Below are positions 17,029 to 24,973 of a stretch of 64,000 bases of DNA, piece by piece; position 1 is the stretch's first letter; each line of letters starts with the position of its first letter. The stretch lies in contig NZ_FRBS01000001.1 of the NCBI RefSeq assembly GCF_900142675.1, forward strand, positions 496,001-560,000, given 5' to 3'. This DNA comes from Shouchella rhizosphaerae. GTDB taxonomy: Bacteria; Bacillota; Bacilli; Bacillales; Bacillaceae_D. Below the pieces are notes generated by a model. That model had not been told where the DNA came from. It saw only the letters and a list, made by a program, of their open reading frames with translations, and did not search any database. The position numbers and the translations under genes are program-made.

Positions 17029-17080
17029 GACATTCTGTGATTAAACAGAGGCAAGCAATGGTATTGCTCAAGTGGATGTG

Positions 17081-17134
17081 GGCAATGCAGACGGATGCAG
17101 CGTTTGTCGGAATCGACAAGGCGCTGCATTTGCC
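17081..17134 (+). promoter_or_regulatory. Extended imperfect hairpin between resE and the ABC permease
   Basis: Nested complementary arms are GGCAA/TTGCC (17081/17130), ATGCAGCG/CGCTGCAT and TTGTC/GACAA around a GGAATC loop. There is no T-run, so it is not a standard terminator. It does not show the GCCACTG box of cobalamin riboswitches. It ends about 20 bases before the permease ribosome site and could affect its translation. Confidence 0.45.
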
Positions 17135-17167
17135 GTTAGGAAGAAAAATGGCAGGAGGAACGCTACC

Positions 17168-18238
17168 TTGTTACCGCAGCGCACATTGCAACGATTCTTA
17201 AAAACGCATAAAATCGCCGTTTACGCTGGAGCGATAGCGATCACTCTGTTTGTAGTGATTGCTGCTGTTCGCTTTGGCAGCGTCGGCCTTTCATTCCCAA
17301 CGGTTTTCTTCGTCCTTGTCCAAGAAGGGCTGAACATCCCTCTTGGACAAGAATTAGATCCAGGGCATGTACAAATTATTTTACACATTCGCCTTCCTCG
17401 AGTGCTGTTGGCGCTTTTCGTTGGCGCCTGTTTAGCTGTAGCTGGTGCTGCTTTTCAAGGGCTGTTGCGGAATCCACTTGCAGATCCTTATACGTTAGGC
17501 GTTTCCTCTGGAGCTGCGCTTGGGGCAGTCGCCGTGCTATTCTTTCAATTGGCCTTTTTCGGAGCGTGGACATTGCCGCTTGTCGCAATGGGATGTGGCT
17601 TTTTGACGTTAGTGGCTGTCTTGTATTTCACAAAGATCCTTTCCCCATCTTTGCAAAATGAAACCGTTGTGCTTGCAGGGATCATTGCCAGTGCTTTTCT
17701 AGGGGCAGGCCTTTCGCTAATGATAGCCATGTCGCAAGATGAACTACGGCAAGTCATCAATTGGTTGATGGGCAGCGTTGCAATGAGAGGTTGGGCCCAT
17801 ATTGGCTTGTTGCTGCCGTTTTTTGTGGGTGGGTTCACATTGTTGTTTTTTTGTAGGAATGAGTTGAATGCTTTTATGTATGGAGAAGAAACGGCGCAGC
17901 ATTTAGGCGTTTATGTGGTACAGAAAAAATACATCATCCTTATTGCCGCGACGATTTTAACAGGAAGTGCCGTTGCCGTCTCGGGTACAATTGGCTTCGT
18001 TGGTCTTGTTGTCCCCCATATGTGCCGAACGCTTTTTGGAAGCGACTATTCACACTTGCTGCCCCTGGCAGCCATCGTTGGCGGCAGTTTTTTAGTAGTA
18101 TGCGACATGGCAGCCCGTGTCGTCGTTTCTCCTGCAGAACTGCCAATTGGCGTTGTAACCGCGCTCATTGGTGCCCCAACCTTTGCGTGGATGCTATATA
18201 GAAGCCAGCGAGCGAAAAGGAGGGACCAGGCGACATGA
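17168..18238 (+). CDS. btuC: Cobalamin/iron-type ABC transporter permease (FecCD/BtuC family)
   Basis: A 356-residue inner membrane permease of the FecCD/BtuC family with about ten hydrophobic helices. Family motifs are visible: RLPRVLLALFVGACLAVAGA, GLLRNPLADPYTLGVSSGA and the cytoplasmic GxxxFVGLVVPHMCR coupling loop. TTG 17168 is chosen because AGGAGG sits nine bases upstream; an upstream in-frame ATG at 17072 would add a non-hydrophobic, low-similarity leader overlapping the hairpin. It overlaps btuD by four bases. The family also moves siderophores and haem; the PduO gene downstream makes cobalamin the best guess, as in the yvrCBA-yvqK arrangement of B. subtilis. No substrate-binding protein gene (BtuF) is adjacent. 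Confidence 0.85.
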   Translation: MLPQRTLQRFLKTHKIAVYAGAIAITLFVVIAAVRFGSVGLSFPTVFFVLVQEGLNIPLGQELDPGHVQIILHIRLPRVLLALFVGACLAVAGAAFQGLLRNPLADPYTLGVSSGAALGAVAVLFFQLAFFGAWTLPLVAMGCGFLTLVAVLYFTKILSPSLQNETVVLAGIIASAFLGAGLSLMIAMSQDELRQVINWLMGSVAMRGWAHIGLLLPFFVGGFTLLFFCRNELNAFMYGEETAQHLGVYVVQKKYIILIAATILTGSAVAVSGTIGFVGLVVPHMCRTLFGSDYSHLLPLAAIVGGSFLVVCDMAARVVVSPAELPIGVVTALIGAPTFAWMLYRSQRAKRRDQAT

Positions 18239-19014
18239 TTGCGGCAAATAACCTTTCCGTTAACCGGGGGGGGCGTCTAATCCTCGATCAAGTAAGTTTC
18301 CAAGCAAAGAAAGGGCGAATGCTTGGCATACTTGGAGCAAACGGCAGTGGCAAAACGACGTTGTTAAAAACGGTGACAGGTTTTTATCCTTATCAGGCAG
18401 GTTCAATTGAAATTGACGGAAAGCCACTAGCTACACTAAAGCCAAAAGAGCGGGCGCAGCGGATGGCTGTGCTATCCCAAGATGAGCATGTTTCCTTTGA
18501 CGTGCCTGTCTATGAAGCCGTCGCCCTTGGCCGCTACGCCCATCAACAAGGCTTGTTTGCTGTTAAAGGAAAAACAGACGACGACATCATTCGGAAAGCG
18601 ATGGAGGAGACAGGTATAAGCGACATGGCTGAACGGTCGTTGTTAAGTTTGAGCGGCGGCGAAAAACAACGTGTCTGGCTCGCTCGGGCGCTAGCGCAAC
18701 AGCCTGACAGCTTGCTACTTGATGAACCGACAAACCATTTGGACTTGGCTCGCCAAGTTGCGCTCATGGAGCATTTAACAAAACTGCTGGCATCACGGCA
18801 ATTGACGGTTGTGTGCATTCTACACGACATTAATCTGGCAAGTTTGTATTGTGATGATGTGTTGTTACTGAAAAACGGAAAAGTGATATGCCAAGGTGAA
18901 ACGCAATCGATCTTGACACGGGGTGCTCTTGAAAATATTTACGGAACAGCTTTTCATGAATGGAAAGAGCCTGTAAAAGGAAGGAAACAATTTTCGGTGG
19001 TCACACGCGTCTAA
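18235..19014 (+). CDS. btuD: ABC transporter ATPase, cobalamin/iron type
   Basis: A 259-residue ATP-binding subunit of the importer whose permease is encoded just upstream. It shows Walker A GANGSGKTT (about residues 36-44), the Q-loop in LSQDEHVS, signature LSGGEKQRVWLARAL (about 139-153), Walker B LLLDEPTNHLD (about 160-170) and the H-loop CILHDIN. Start ATG 18235 overlaps the permease stop and follows AAGGAGGGA. Substrate assignment depends on the neighbouring adenosyltransferase and is not proven by this sequence. Confidence 0.87.
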   Translation: MIAANNLSVNRGGRLILDQVSFQAKKGRMLGILGANGSGKTTLLKTVTGFYPYQAGSIEIDGKPLATLKPKERAQRMAVLSQDEHVSFDVPVYEAVALGRYAHQQGLFAVKGKTDDDIIRKAMEETGISDMAERSLLSLSGGEKQRVWLARALAQQPDSLLLDEPTNHLDLARQVALMEHLTKLLASRQLTVVCILHDINLASLYCDDVLLLKNGKVICQGETQSILTRGALENIYGTAFHEWKEPVKGRKQFSVVTRV

Positions 19015-19084
19015 AGCGTGGTGTCAAGTGAGCAAACGTCCGCAAATCGAAGACGTCCAAAATAGGCCTTAAGGAGAAGGTAGA

Positions 19085-19636
19085 ATGAAGATTTATACGA
19101 AAAGGGGAGATCGGGGCGAGACGAGCATTGTCGGAGCCCGCTTGCAAAAAACAGATGCACGCGTTGAAGCAATTGGTGCAGTTGATGAATTGAACAGTTC
19201 ACTTGGCTTTGCGATATACAGCTGTAAAAAGCACGGCCTTAGCCAACTAACAGAGGAACTGATTGTGTTATCACACCAATTATTTGATGCAGGGGCCGAT
19301 TTGGCCCAAGCGAAAGAGGCGGAATGGAAGATCACGAGCGCCCATACCGATGCGTTGGAGCGTTGCATTGACGCCCATACGGCTAAGTTGCCGCCACTGT
19401 CCGGGTTTATTCTTCCAGGAGGGTCTGAACCTGCTTGCGCATTGCATCGTTGCCGTACAGACGCCCGCAAAGCAGAACGTAAAATCAATAGCGTCGCTAA
19501 TGTGTCCCAAGCGTTGTTGCCTTTTTTTAACCGCTTGTCGGACTGCTTTTTTACAATGGCGCGTAGTGCTAATCACGAGTTAGCCGAACAAGATGTCCTC
19601 TATGTTGGCGAGCAACGCCTGCAAAGGGAGGAATAA
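19085..19636 (+). CDS. PduO-type cob(I)alamin adenosyltransferase
   Basis: Transfers the adenosyl group of ATP to cob(I)alamin to give adenosylcobalamin. The 183-residue protein has the PduO N-terminal signature IYTKRGDRGETSIVGARLQKTD, split across residues 3-24, the GAVDELNSSLGFA helix, and the C-terminal active-site region LHRCRTDARKAERKI with FNRLSDCFFTMAR. Start ATG 19085 follows AAGGAGAAGG. It probably acts on cobalamin or cobinamide imported by the two preceding genes. Confidence 0.93.
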   Translation: MKIYTKRGDRGETSIVGARLQKTDARVEAIGAVDELNSSLGFAIYSCKKHGLSQLTEELIVLSHQLFDAGADLAQAKEAEWKITSAHTDALERCIDAHTAKLPPLSGFILPGGSEPACALHRCRTDARKAERKINSVANVSQALLPFFNRLSDCFFTMARSANHELAEQDVLYVGEQRLQREE

Positions 19637-19677
19637 AACCGGAAATGAAGCCATATGGATAGTACTGACGAATGTTT

Positions 19678-19725
19678 AAAAGAGCGATAAGAAGGCGCTA
19701 TTTGCCGGCTTAGTGGCTCTTTTTT
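19678..19725 (+). terminator. Terminator after the adenosyltransferase gene
   Basis: AAAGAGC pairs with GCTCTTT across a partly structured 30-base interior, followed by a run of T. It lies 40 bases past the stop. Confidence 0.65.
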
Positions 19726-19746
19726 AGCGACTTGAAGGAGGCCAAT

Positions 19747-19890
19747 ATGGTTGGTTTTATCGATTTTGTAAGGCGGATCGGGATTGTGCTTGTGCTGGGG
19801 CTAGCCATTAGTTTGCTTTTTTTTAGCTTGAAAAGTCCTGTCACAGACGAAGTCATAATGGAGCGAAACATCGAGCGGCAAAAGCAATAA
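19747..19890 (+). CDS. Small single-span membrane protein, 47 aa, unrecognised
   Basis: A short open frame with an excellent ribosome site (GAAGGAGG, 19735-19742) and ATG at 19747. The product has a short basic start (MVGFIDFVRR), one transmembrane helix (about residues 11-28, rich in Leu/Val/Ile) and a charged tail (DEVIMERNIERQKQ). It has its own terminators on both sides, so it is probably a stand-alone gene. I do not recognise a family. Codon use is like the neighbours. It lies just ahead of the TerC-like gene, whose ribosome site begins three bases after this gene's terminator. Confidence 0.65.
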   Translation: MVGFIDFVRRIGIVLVLGLAISLLFFSLKSPVTDEVIMERNIERQKQ

Positions 19891-19937
19891 CTTGCCAGTT
19901 CATTGCTTTTAGCTGAAAGAAGCGTACATAGTTAAAA

Positions 19938-19972
19938 AGCCGTTGGCAACCCTAAAGGGAGCAACGGTTTTT
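19938..19972 (+). terminator. Terminator/attenuator immediately before terC ribosome site
   Basis: GCCGTTG pairs with CAACGG, with an inner CCCT/AGGG pairing, followed by TTTTTT. The TerC gene ribosome site AGGAGGG starts at 19974. Either it ends the 47-aa gene or it attenuates terC. I did not find the conserved yybP-ykoY manganese riboswitch sequences around it. Confidence 0.8.
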
Positions 19973-19986
19973 TAGGAGGGAAACAT

Positions 19987-20748
19987 GTGCCGCTTCTTTT
20001 AGAATATGGTTGGGTTTTGCTTGTTTTAATTGCTCTAGAAGGGATTTTAGCTGCTGACAACGCAGTGGTGCTGGCAATGATTGTTCGCCATTTGCCAGAA
20101 AACGAAAGAAAAAAAGCTTTATTTTATGGGCTTGCAGGTGCTTTCTTATTTCGCATCATTTCTTTGTTCTTTATTTCTTTGCTTGTCGACGTTTGGCAAA
20201 TTCAAGCAATAGGCGCTATTTACTTGTTGTATTTGTCGATTCACTATTTGTATCGAAAATGGGTCAAGAAGAAAACAAAGAGTGCAAAGGCGATGAAAGC
20301 GCCTGTAGGATTTTGGAAAACAGTCGTAAAAGTCGAGCTTGCCGATTTTGCATTTGCGGTCGATTCCATTTTAGCGGCCGTCGCCCTTGCCGTCACATTG
20401 CCAGCGACAAATTGGCCAAACATTGGCCAACTGGACGGAGCACAATTTGCTGTTGTCCTAAGTGGTGGGATCATCGGCATTGTGATTATGCGGTTTGCAG
20501 CAGGCAAATTTATTAAATTGCTTGAATGGCGGCCAAGCCTTGAAACAGCCGCTTATTTAATCGTTGGCTGGGTTGGCGTAAAACTTCTTGTTTATACACT
20601 TGCCCATCCTGATTTGCACATTTTACCAGAGCATTTCCCAGAATCTTCGTTATGGAAAACGATCTTTTGGACCGTATTTGCTGGAATTGTCCTTATCGCT
20701 TGGTTCAAGTCGTCTAAGGATTTGAAAAAGGCTTCTCTACAACCTTAA
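19987..20748 (+). CDS. TerC-family membrane protein, YkoY/MeeY-like
   Basis: A 253-residue integral membrane protein with about seven helices, of the TerC family implicated in manganese export and in metal loading of secreted proteins in bacilli. The conserved ALEGILAADNAVVLAMIVRHLP (split here as residues 15-36) and VELADFAFAVDSILAAVALA carry the intramembrane Asp and Glu residues thought to bind metal. The start is GTG 19987 after AGGAGGG with six-base spacing; the overlapping ATG at 19985 is out of frame. Known relatives are often under a Mn riboswitch, which I could not see here. Confidence 0.9.
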   Translation: MPLLLEYGWVLLVLIALEGILAADNAVVLAMIVRHLPENERKKALFYGLAGAFLFRIISLFFISLLVDVWQIQAIGAIYLLYLSIHYLYRKWVKKKTKSAKAMKAPVGFWKTVVKVELADFAFAVDSILAAVALAVTLPATNWPNIGQLDGAQFAVVLSGGIIGIVIMRFAAGKFIKLLEWRPSLETAAYLIVGWVGVKLLVYTLAHPDLHILPEHFPESSLWKTIFWTVFAGIVLIAWFKSSKDLKKASLQP

Positions 20749-20849
20749 AGATTGTCGACCAACTTTGTTGTTGTGTTGGAGCTGGCGGTGCACGCTTTCG
20801 AAAACGCTGTTCTAGCACCCGGTTGGCATTGGCTTGACGGACAAGTAAA

Positions 20850-20882
20850 AAAGCAGCCACTCCTTGAAAAGAGGGCTGCTTT
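20850..20882. terminator. Bidirectional terminator between terC and nox
   Basis: AAAGCAGCC pairs perfectly with GGCTGCTTT; an A-run precedes and T residues follow. It lies between two convergent genes. Confidence 0.88.
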
Positions 20883-20887
20883 GTCAT

Positions 20888-22267
20888 TTAAGTTGATACG
20901 CGTACTTCTGCTGTTTTTTGCATTGGTTCCCTTTGTTCAAGAATGTTAAGGGCGAGCGAGTTCAGCAGGTGAATAGGCTTGCTATAATGTGGTTGGAAGA
21001 AGAAATCAGCAAACGCTAAATCAGTCACCGTCATCTGCTGTTGGATGCAAACCGATACGGTATTCATTAGGTGTGTCTGATCGGTCTTGCTCATAACTTG
21101 GGCACCGACAATACGAAGCGATTCCTGTTCGAAAACAAGCTTTATGCGAACTTCCTCAGCAGAAGGCATGAATGTCGGGCGTTCATGGTCGGTGAATGTA
21201 AACGAACGGACATCAAGGCCATAGATCGCTGCTGCTTCTTCCGTTAAACCAGTAGAGGCAATGTTTAGGTCGTACAATTTTAGTCCAGATGTTCCTTGTG
21301 TTCCTTTATAGGCAAAGGTCGGGCGCTTAATATTGTACGCCACAAGCGTGCCCATTTTGGTTGCATTGGTGGCAAGAGGAATGTACGCCATGTGGTTGGC
21401 AGAGTTGTGAAATACTGCACAATTGTCTCCAGCAGCAAAAATGTTAGGATCGCTCGTTTGCATATATTCATTCACAAGTAGAGCGCCATTTTCAAGTGTG
21501 TCGACTTTATCTTTAATGAGATCTGTTAGTGGCTTAAAGCCGACGCAAAGCAAGACAAGGTCTGCTTCGTGTGTCTGTTTGCTTGTTTGTACAGCTTGGA
21601 CGCCCCCTGCCGAGTTTCCGATAAATGACTCGACTTTTTCGCCTAGCGCAAGCGTCACATGATGTTCACGTAATGTAGTTTCAATCTTATCAGTAAATTC
21701 ATGGTCGAGGTATTTGTTTAAAATACGGTTGGCACCTTCGATAAGGGTTACGTCCTTGCCGTTTGTTGCAAATGCCTCCACGAGTTCAATGCCAATGTAG
21801 CCCGCACCAATGACAGCTATTTTTTGGGCGTTCGTTGCTTTTTTAATAATTTGCTGTGCTTGGTAATAGTTTTTGCAAAGCTGAATGTTCTTTAAGCCGA
21901 CACCAGGAATAGACGGTATGACTGGAGCGGACCCTGTCGTAAATACGAGTTTGTCATACTTGTCCGTAAATTGTTCACCTGTTTGAAGGTTACGAACACG
22001 AATTTTTTTATTTTCATTATCAACGTTAATCACGTCGTGAAGGACGTGCATGCTTGCGCCAAGAGCAGCCAATTCTTGTGGAGATGAATAAAACAAGTCT
22101 TCAGCATGCTCGACGACACCGCCGACGTGCAAGGCAATTCCGCAAGACAAAAAGGAGACTGTGTCGTTTCGTTCATAGACGGTTATGTCAGCGTCAGGAT
22201 GGAGCCGGAGCAAATTTTTAACGGCAGTCGTACCCGCGTGGGTACAACCAATCACAATTATTTTCAT
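20888..22267 (-). CDS. nox: NADH oxidase, H2O-forming type (flavoprotein)
   Basis: Encodes 459 residues of the pyridine nucleotide-disulfide oxidoreductase class with one active-site Cys. It has an N-terminal FAD site (IIVIGCTHAGTTAV), Cys42 in SFLSCGIAL, a second dinucleotide site IAVIGAGYIGIELVEAF (about 152-168) for NADH, FAAGDNCAV for FAD, and a C-terminal dimerisation domain. SFLSCGIAL followed by LFYSSPQELAALGA is characteristic of the Nox that reduces O2 to water via a Cys-sulfenic acid. CoA-disulfide reductase is the main alternative. The start follows CAGGAGGCTAC. Upstream lie a SigA promoter and Rex-like operators, fitting an NADH/NAD-controlled oxidase. Confidence 0.88.
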   Translation of the reverse strand: MKIIVIGCTHAGTTAVKNLLRLHPDADITVYERNDTVSFLSCGIALHVGGVVEHAEDLFYSSPQELAALGASMHVLHDVINVDNENKKIRVRNLQTGEQFTDKYDKLVFTTGSAPVIPSIPGVGLKNIQLCKNYYQAQQIIKKATNAQKIAVIGAGYIGIELVEAFATNGKDVTLIEGANRILNKYLDHEFTDKIETTLREHHVTLALGEKVESFIGNSAGGVQAVQTSKQTHEADLVLLCVGFKPLTDLIKDKVDTLENGALLVNEYMQTSDPNIFAAGDNCAVFHNSANHMAYIPLATNATKMGTLVAYNIKRPTFAYKGTQGTSGLKLYDLNIASTGLTEEAAAIYGLDVRSFTFTDHERPTFMPSAEEVRIKLVFEQESLRIVGAQVMSKTDQTHLMNTVSVCIQQQMTVTDLAFADFFFQPHYSKPIHLLNSLALNILEQREPMQKTAEVRVST

Positions 22268-22289
22268 TGTTGTAGCCTCCTGTATAAGA

Positions 22290-22307
22290 ATGTGAGTAAT
22301 TTCACAA
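22290..22307. promoter_or_regulatory. Rex-type operator in nox leader (site 1)
   Basis: The 18-base palindrome ATGTGAGTAATTTCACAA agrees with the Rex consensus TTGTGAAWWWWTTCACAA at 16 of 18 positions. Confidence 0.75.
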
Positions 22308-22320
22308 GAGTGGTCTTTAT

Positions 22321-22380
22321 TTGTGAACCATTGAGCAAAATCCTCAAGTTGATCATATCATATTGTGAACTGGTGAGCAA
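22321..22380 (-). promoter_or_regulatory. nox promoter with two further Rex-like half-palindromes
   Basis: On the minus strand, TTGCTC (22380-22375), a 17-base spacer and TATGAT (22357-22352) form a promoter. Two nearly identical elements, TTGTGAACnnnTGAGCAA, lie at 22321-22338 and 22363-22380; the second covers the -35 and spacer. Each has one perfect TTGTGA half-site. Centre spacings from site 1 (31 and 42 bases) are close to whole helical turns. Confidence 0.65.
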
Positions 22381-22454
22381 ATGTTTTTTGAAGCTGACAT
22401 GCTGGTTTGTTTTTAGAATCGCTATGGAAGTAGGGGAAGTAGAAGAAAACGAAT

Positions 22455-22480
22455 GCCACCTCGTTGAAAAACGAGGTGGC
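22455..22480 (-). terminator. Terminator-like hairpin after serA
   Basis: GCCACCTCGTT pairs perfectly with AACGAGGTGGC around a 4-base loop. On the minus strand it is followed by ATTCGTTTTCTT, a loose T-tract. It lies 75 bases past the serA stop. Confidence 0.7.
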
Positions 22481-22554
22481 CAGGCAAGTGATCGTTCATT
22501 TATGCTATCGGCGAATCCTGCCTAGTAGCAAAAGCTGTCTATGTTTTTCAAGAC

Positions 22555-24156
22555 TTATAAATCAATGACGTTAGCAATAGCGATTTCGTCAAACGTTAAC
22601 AAACCGTCGATCACAGTTTGATCGACATGTTTATCGACTTGGACAATCATAATCGCTTCGCCGCCGGCTGATTTCCGGCCTACTTGCATCGTTGCGATAT
22701 TGACGTCATGCTTAGCGAGAAGTTGGCCCATTTTGCCGATAACGCCAGGACGATCAAAATGTTGAATGTATAAAATATGCCCTTCTGCGACGACGTCGAC
22801 TGAAAAACCGTTGATTGATACAATCCGTGGACCGTATTCATGGATGTAAGTCGCCTTCATTTCAAACTGTCTGCCTTCGCCGTGGACAACCGCTTGGATG
22901 AGGTTAGAGTAGCCGAATGTTTTCGTCACATGCTTTTCGCCAAAGGAAATGCCACGTTCTTTGGCAATAAGGGATGCGTTGACATCATTGACAGCCGCAT
23001 CAACGCGTGGTTGAAGAAAACCGGAAATAAGGCTTCTCGTTAGCACGCTCGTATTTTGTTCGGCCGTTGTGCCGCTGTAGAACACTTCAATTTCTTGGAC
23101 AGGGATACGCATCAATTGTGATAATACGGAGCCCATTGTCCTAGCAAGGTCGTAATAGGGCTTGATTTTTTCGTAAACGTCTTTTGGCATAGCTGGCAAA
23201 TTAATCGAGTTTAATGCCGGCTCACCGTTTAAAAATTGTAGCACTTCCTGAGAAACTTGGGCAGCCACGTTTAGCTGCGCTTCTTTCGTAGAAGCAGCAA
23301 TGTGAGGCGTTGCCACTACGCTAGGATGGCCAATCAATTCTTTGTCTGTCGCTGGTTCTTCTGTAAACACATCCAAAGCAGCCCCGGCAACATGGCCGTT
23401 GTTTAAGTAGTGTTTTAATGCCTGTTCATCAATAATGCCACCACGGGCGCAATTGATTAAAAACACTCCTGGCTTTGTTTTCGCGATTGTTTCCATATTC
23501 AAAAGCCCTTTTGTGTCTTTCGTTAATGGCGTATGCACAGTAATGATATCAGCAACTGATAAGACATGGTCCAACTCGCCTTGGGCAATCCCAAGTTTTT
23601 CTGCTCGTTCAGCCGTTAAAAATGGATCATACACAAGCACGCCCATTTCAAACGCTTTGGCCCGTTTGGCTAATTGCGTACCAATACGGCCAAAGCCAAC
23701 AATGCCGAGTGTTTTTCCCCGAAGTTCAGTCCCTTGGTACGCTTTGCGGTCCCATTTTCCTGATTTGACACTAGCGTTAGCTTGTGGAATGTTGCGCAAC
23801 AGGGCGCACATCATCGCAAATGTGTGCTCCGCCGTTGAAATCGTGTTGCCGTCAGGTGCGTTAATGACGACAACGCCATGTTTGGTTGCCGCTTGTATGT
23901 CTACATTGTCAACACCGACGCCGGCACGAGCAACGATTTTCAAGCGCGGCATACGGCTGAGGAGCTCCTCGGTGACTGTAGTGGCACTGCGGATTAACAG
24001 GGCGTCGTATTGCTCCAATGGCCCAGCGTTGTCGACGCTTGCTTGTGTAACCTCGACATGGTCAGCCTCAAGCAAAGGCAATAGGCCTTCTTCGCTCATG
24101 GTATCGGCTACGAGAATATGAAATTGGGCTGTTTTTGGCTCTGCAACTTGGTTCAT
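22555..24156 (-). CDS. serA: D-3-phosphoglycerate dehydrogenase
   Basis: Oxidises 3-phosphoglycerate to 3-phosphohydroxypyruvate with NAD, the first step of serine synthesis. The 533 residues show a catalytic/substrate domain, an NAD-binding domain with GKTLGIVGFGRIGTQLAKR, catalytic-site residues in CARGGIIDE and TPHIAASTKEAQ, an intervening domain (about 330-450) and a C-terminal ACT domain (about 458-533) with HFDRPGVIGKMGQLLAKHDVNIA, which senses serine in relatives. The long leader upstream is a T-box that reads tRNA charging, so transcription is probably induced when charged tRNA-Ser is scarce. Confidence 0.96.
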   Translation of the reverse strand: MNQVAEPKTAQFHILVADTMSEEGLLPLLEADHVEVTQASVDNAGPLEQYDALLIRSATTVTEELLSRMPRLKIVARAGVGVDNVDIQAATKHGVVVINAPDGNTISTAEHTFAMMCALLRNIPQANASVKSGKWDRKAYQGTELRGKTLGIVGFGRIGTQLAKRAKAFEMGVLVYDPFLTAERAEKLGIAQGELDHVLSVADIITVHTPLTKDTKGLLNMETIAKTKPGVFLINCARGGIIDEQALKHYLNNGHVAGAALDVFTEEPATDKELIGHPSVVATPHIAASTKEAQLNVAAQVSQEVLQFLNGEPALNSINLPAMPKDVYEKIKPYYDLARTMGSVLSQLMRIPVQEIEVFYSGTTAEQNTSVLTRSLISGFLQPRVDAAVNDVNASLIAKERGISFGEKHVTKTFGYSNLIQAVVHGEGRQFEMKATYIHEYGPRIVSINGFSVDVVAEGHILYIQHFDRPGVIGKMGQLLAKHDVNIATMQVGRKSAGGEAIMIVQVDKHVDQTVIDGLLTFDEIAIANVIDL

Positions 24157-24189
24157 TGTACTCCACTCCTTTTATGGTTCTTCCTACAT

Positions 24190-24441
24190 AAATGAAAAAC
24201 GCCCCCCACAGCGGCAGAATTTTGCTGTGAGGGGCGAATGTTCGCGGTACCACCCTCGTTGTTTGCACAAGATGTGCATCTTTACTGGTAACGGCAGAAG
24301 CCGGCACACGTCTACTGTTTTTCGACGTGACAACTTAGAAGGGCTATCCAAACAGGCTGTCACTGGTTTGCAGCTCCCACCAGCTCTCTGAATCGGCCTT
24401 GCTTTTCATGTCTTCATCATCGTTTTTAGCAATTTGATTTG
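24190..24441 (-). promoter_or_regulatory. T-box leader of serA (tRNA-Ser responsive)
   Basis: The minus strand holds the T-box core AGGGTGGTACCGCGA (24256-24242). It is followed by a terminator with CGCCCCTCACAGC pairing to GCTGTGGGGGGCG (24236-24200) and a TTTTT run. Stem I is upstream; a UCU codon followed by A at 24339-24337 is the likely serine specifier. The T-box sequence can pair with tRNA NCCA ends to form an antiterminator. The whole leader is about 250 nt. Confidence 0.88.
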
Positions 24442-24447
24442 TTAGAT

Positions 24448-24476
24448 AATTTATCATGGCAACGCAGAAAAGTCAA
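24448..24476 (-). promoter_or_regulatory. SigA-type promoter of serA leader
   Basis: On the minus strand TTGACT (24476-24471), a 17-base spacer and TAAATT (24453-24448) lie just upstream of the T-box leader. Confidence 0.6.
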
Positions 24477-24585
24477 TCGTCATAACCAAAAAAGTTCGGT
24501 TTTTCTTGTAATCGCTAATCCCCGTTTGTTATAAAAAAGAAAAATACCGAAAAAAGACAGATAACTTTAATCAAAAGCGAATCTT

Positions 24586-24864
<279 letters not shown>

Positions 24865-24927
24865 TCAATTGTAGCGCGCAACAAGCAAAACTGCAATTGA
24901 CAAACAAGGACAAAAACAAGGCTGTTT

Positions 24928-24936
24928 TGATACAAT
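24928..24936 (+). promoter_or_regulatory. Extended -10 promoter of ypbB-recS
   Basis: TGATACAAT is an extended -10 (TGnTACAAT). It overlaps an in-frame ATG at 24935, which argues that translation starts at the later GTG 24974. Confidence 0.55.
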
Positions 24937-24973
24937 GAGGAAAACCAAGGCACGATTGAAAGAGGGAAAAATC

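Noticed and set aside
17029-17167. Cobalamin riboswitch before the permease
   Set aside because: No GCCACTG box or other conserved core could be found.
17025-17201. 58-codon frame overlapping the resE stop (ATGA) and the permease start
   Set aside because: Composition is not protein-like, it covers the nested hairpin and overlaps the permease gene by 34 bases. Kept only as part of the hairpin finding.
19891-19986. yybP-ykoY manganese riboswitch before terC
   Set aside because: Expected by family, but the conserved internal-loop sequences are not visible; only a simple terminator is seen.
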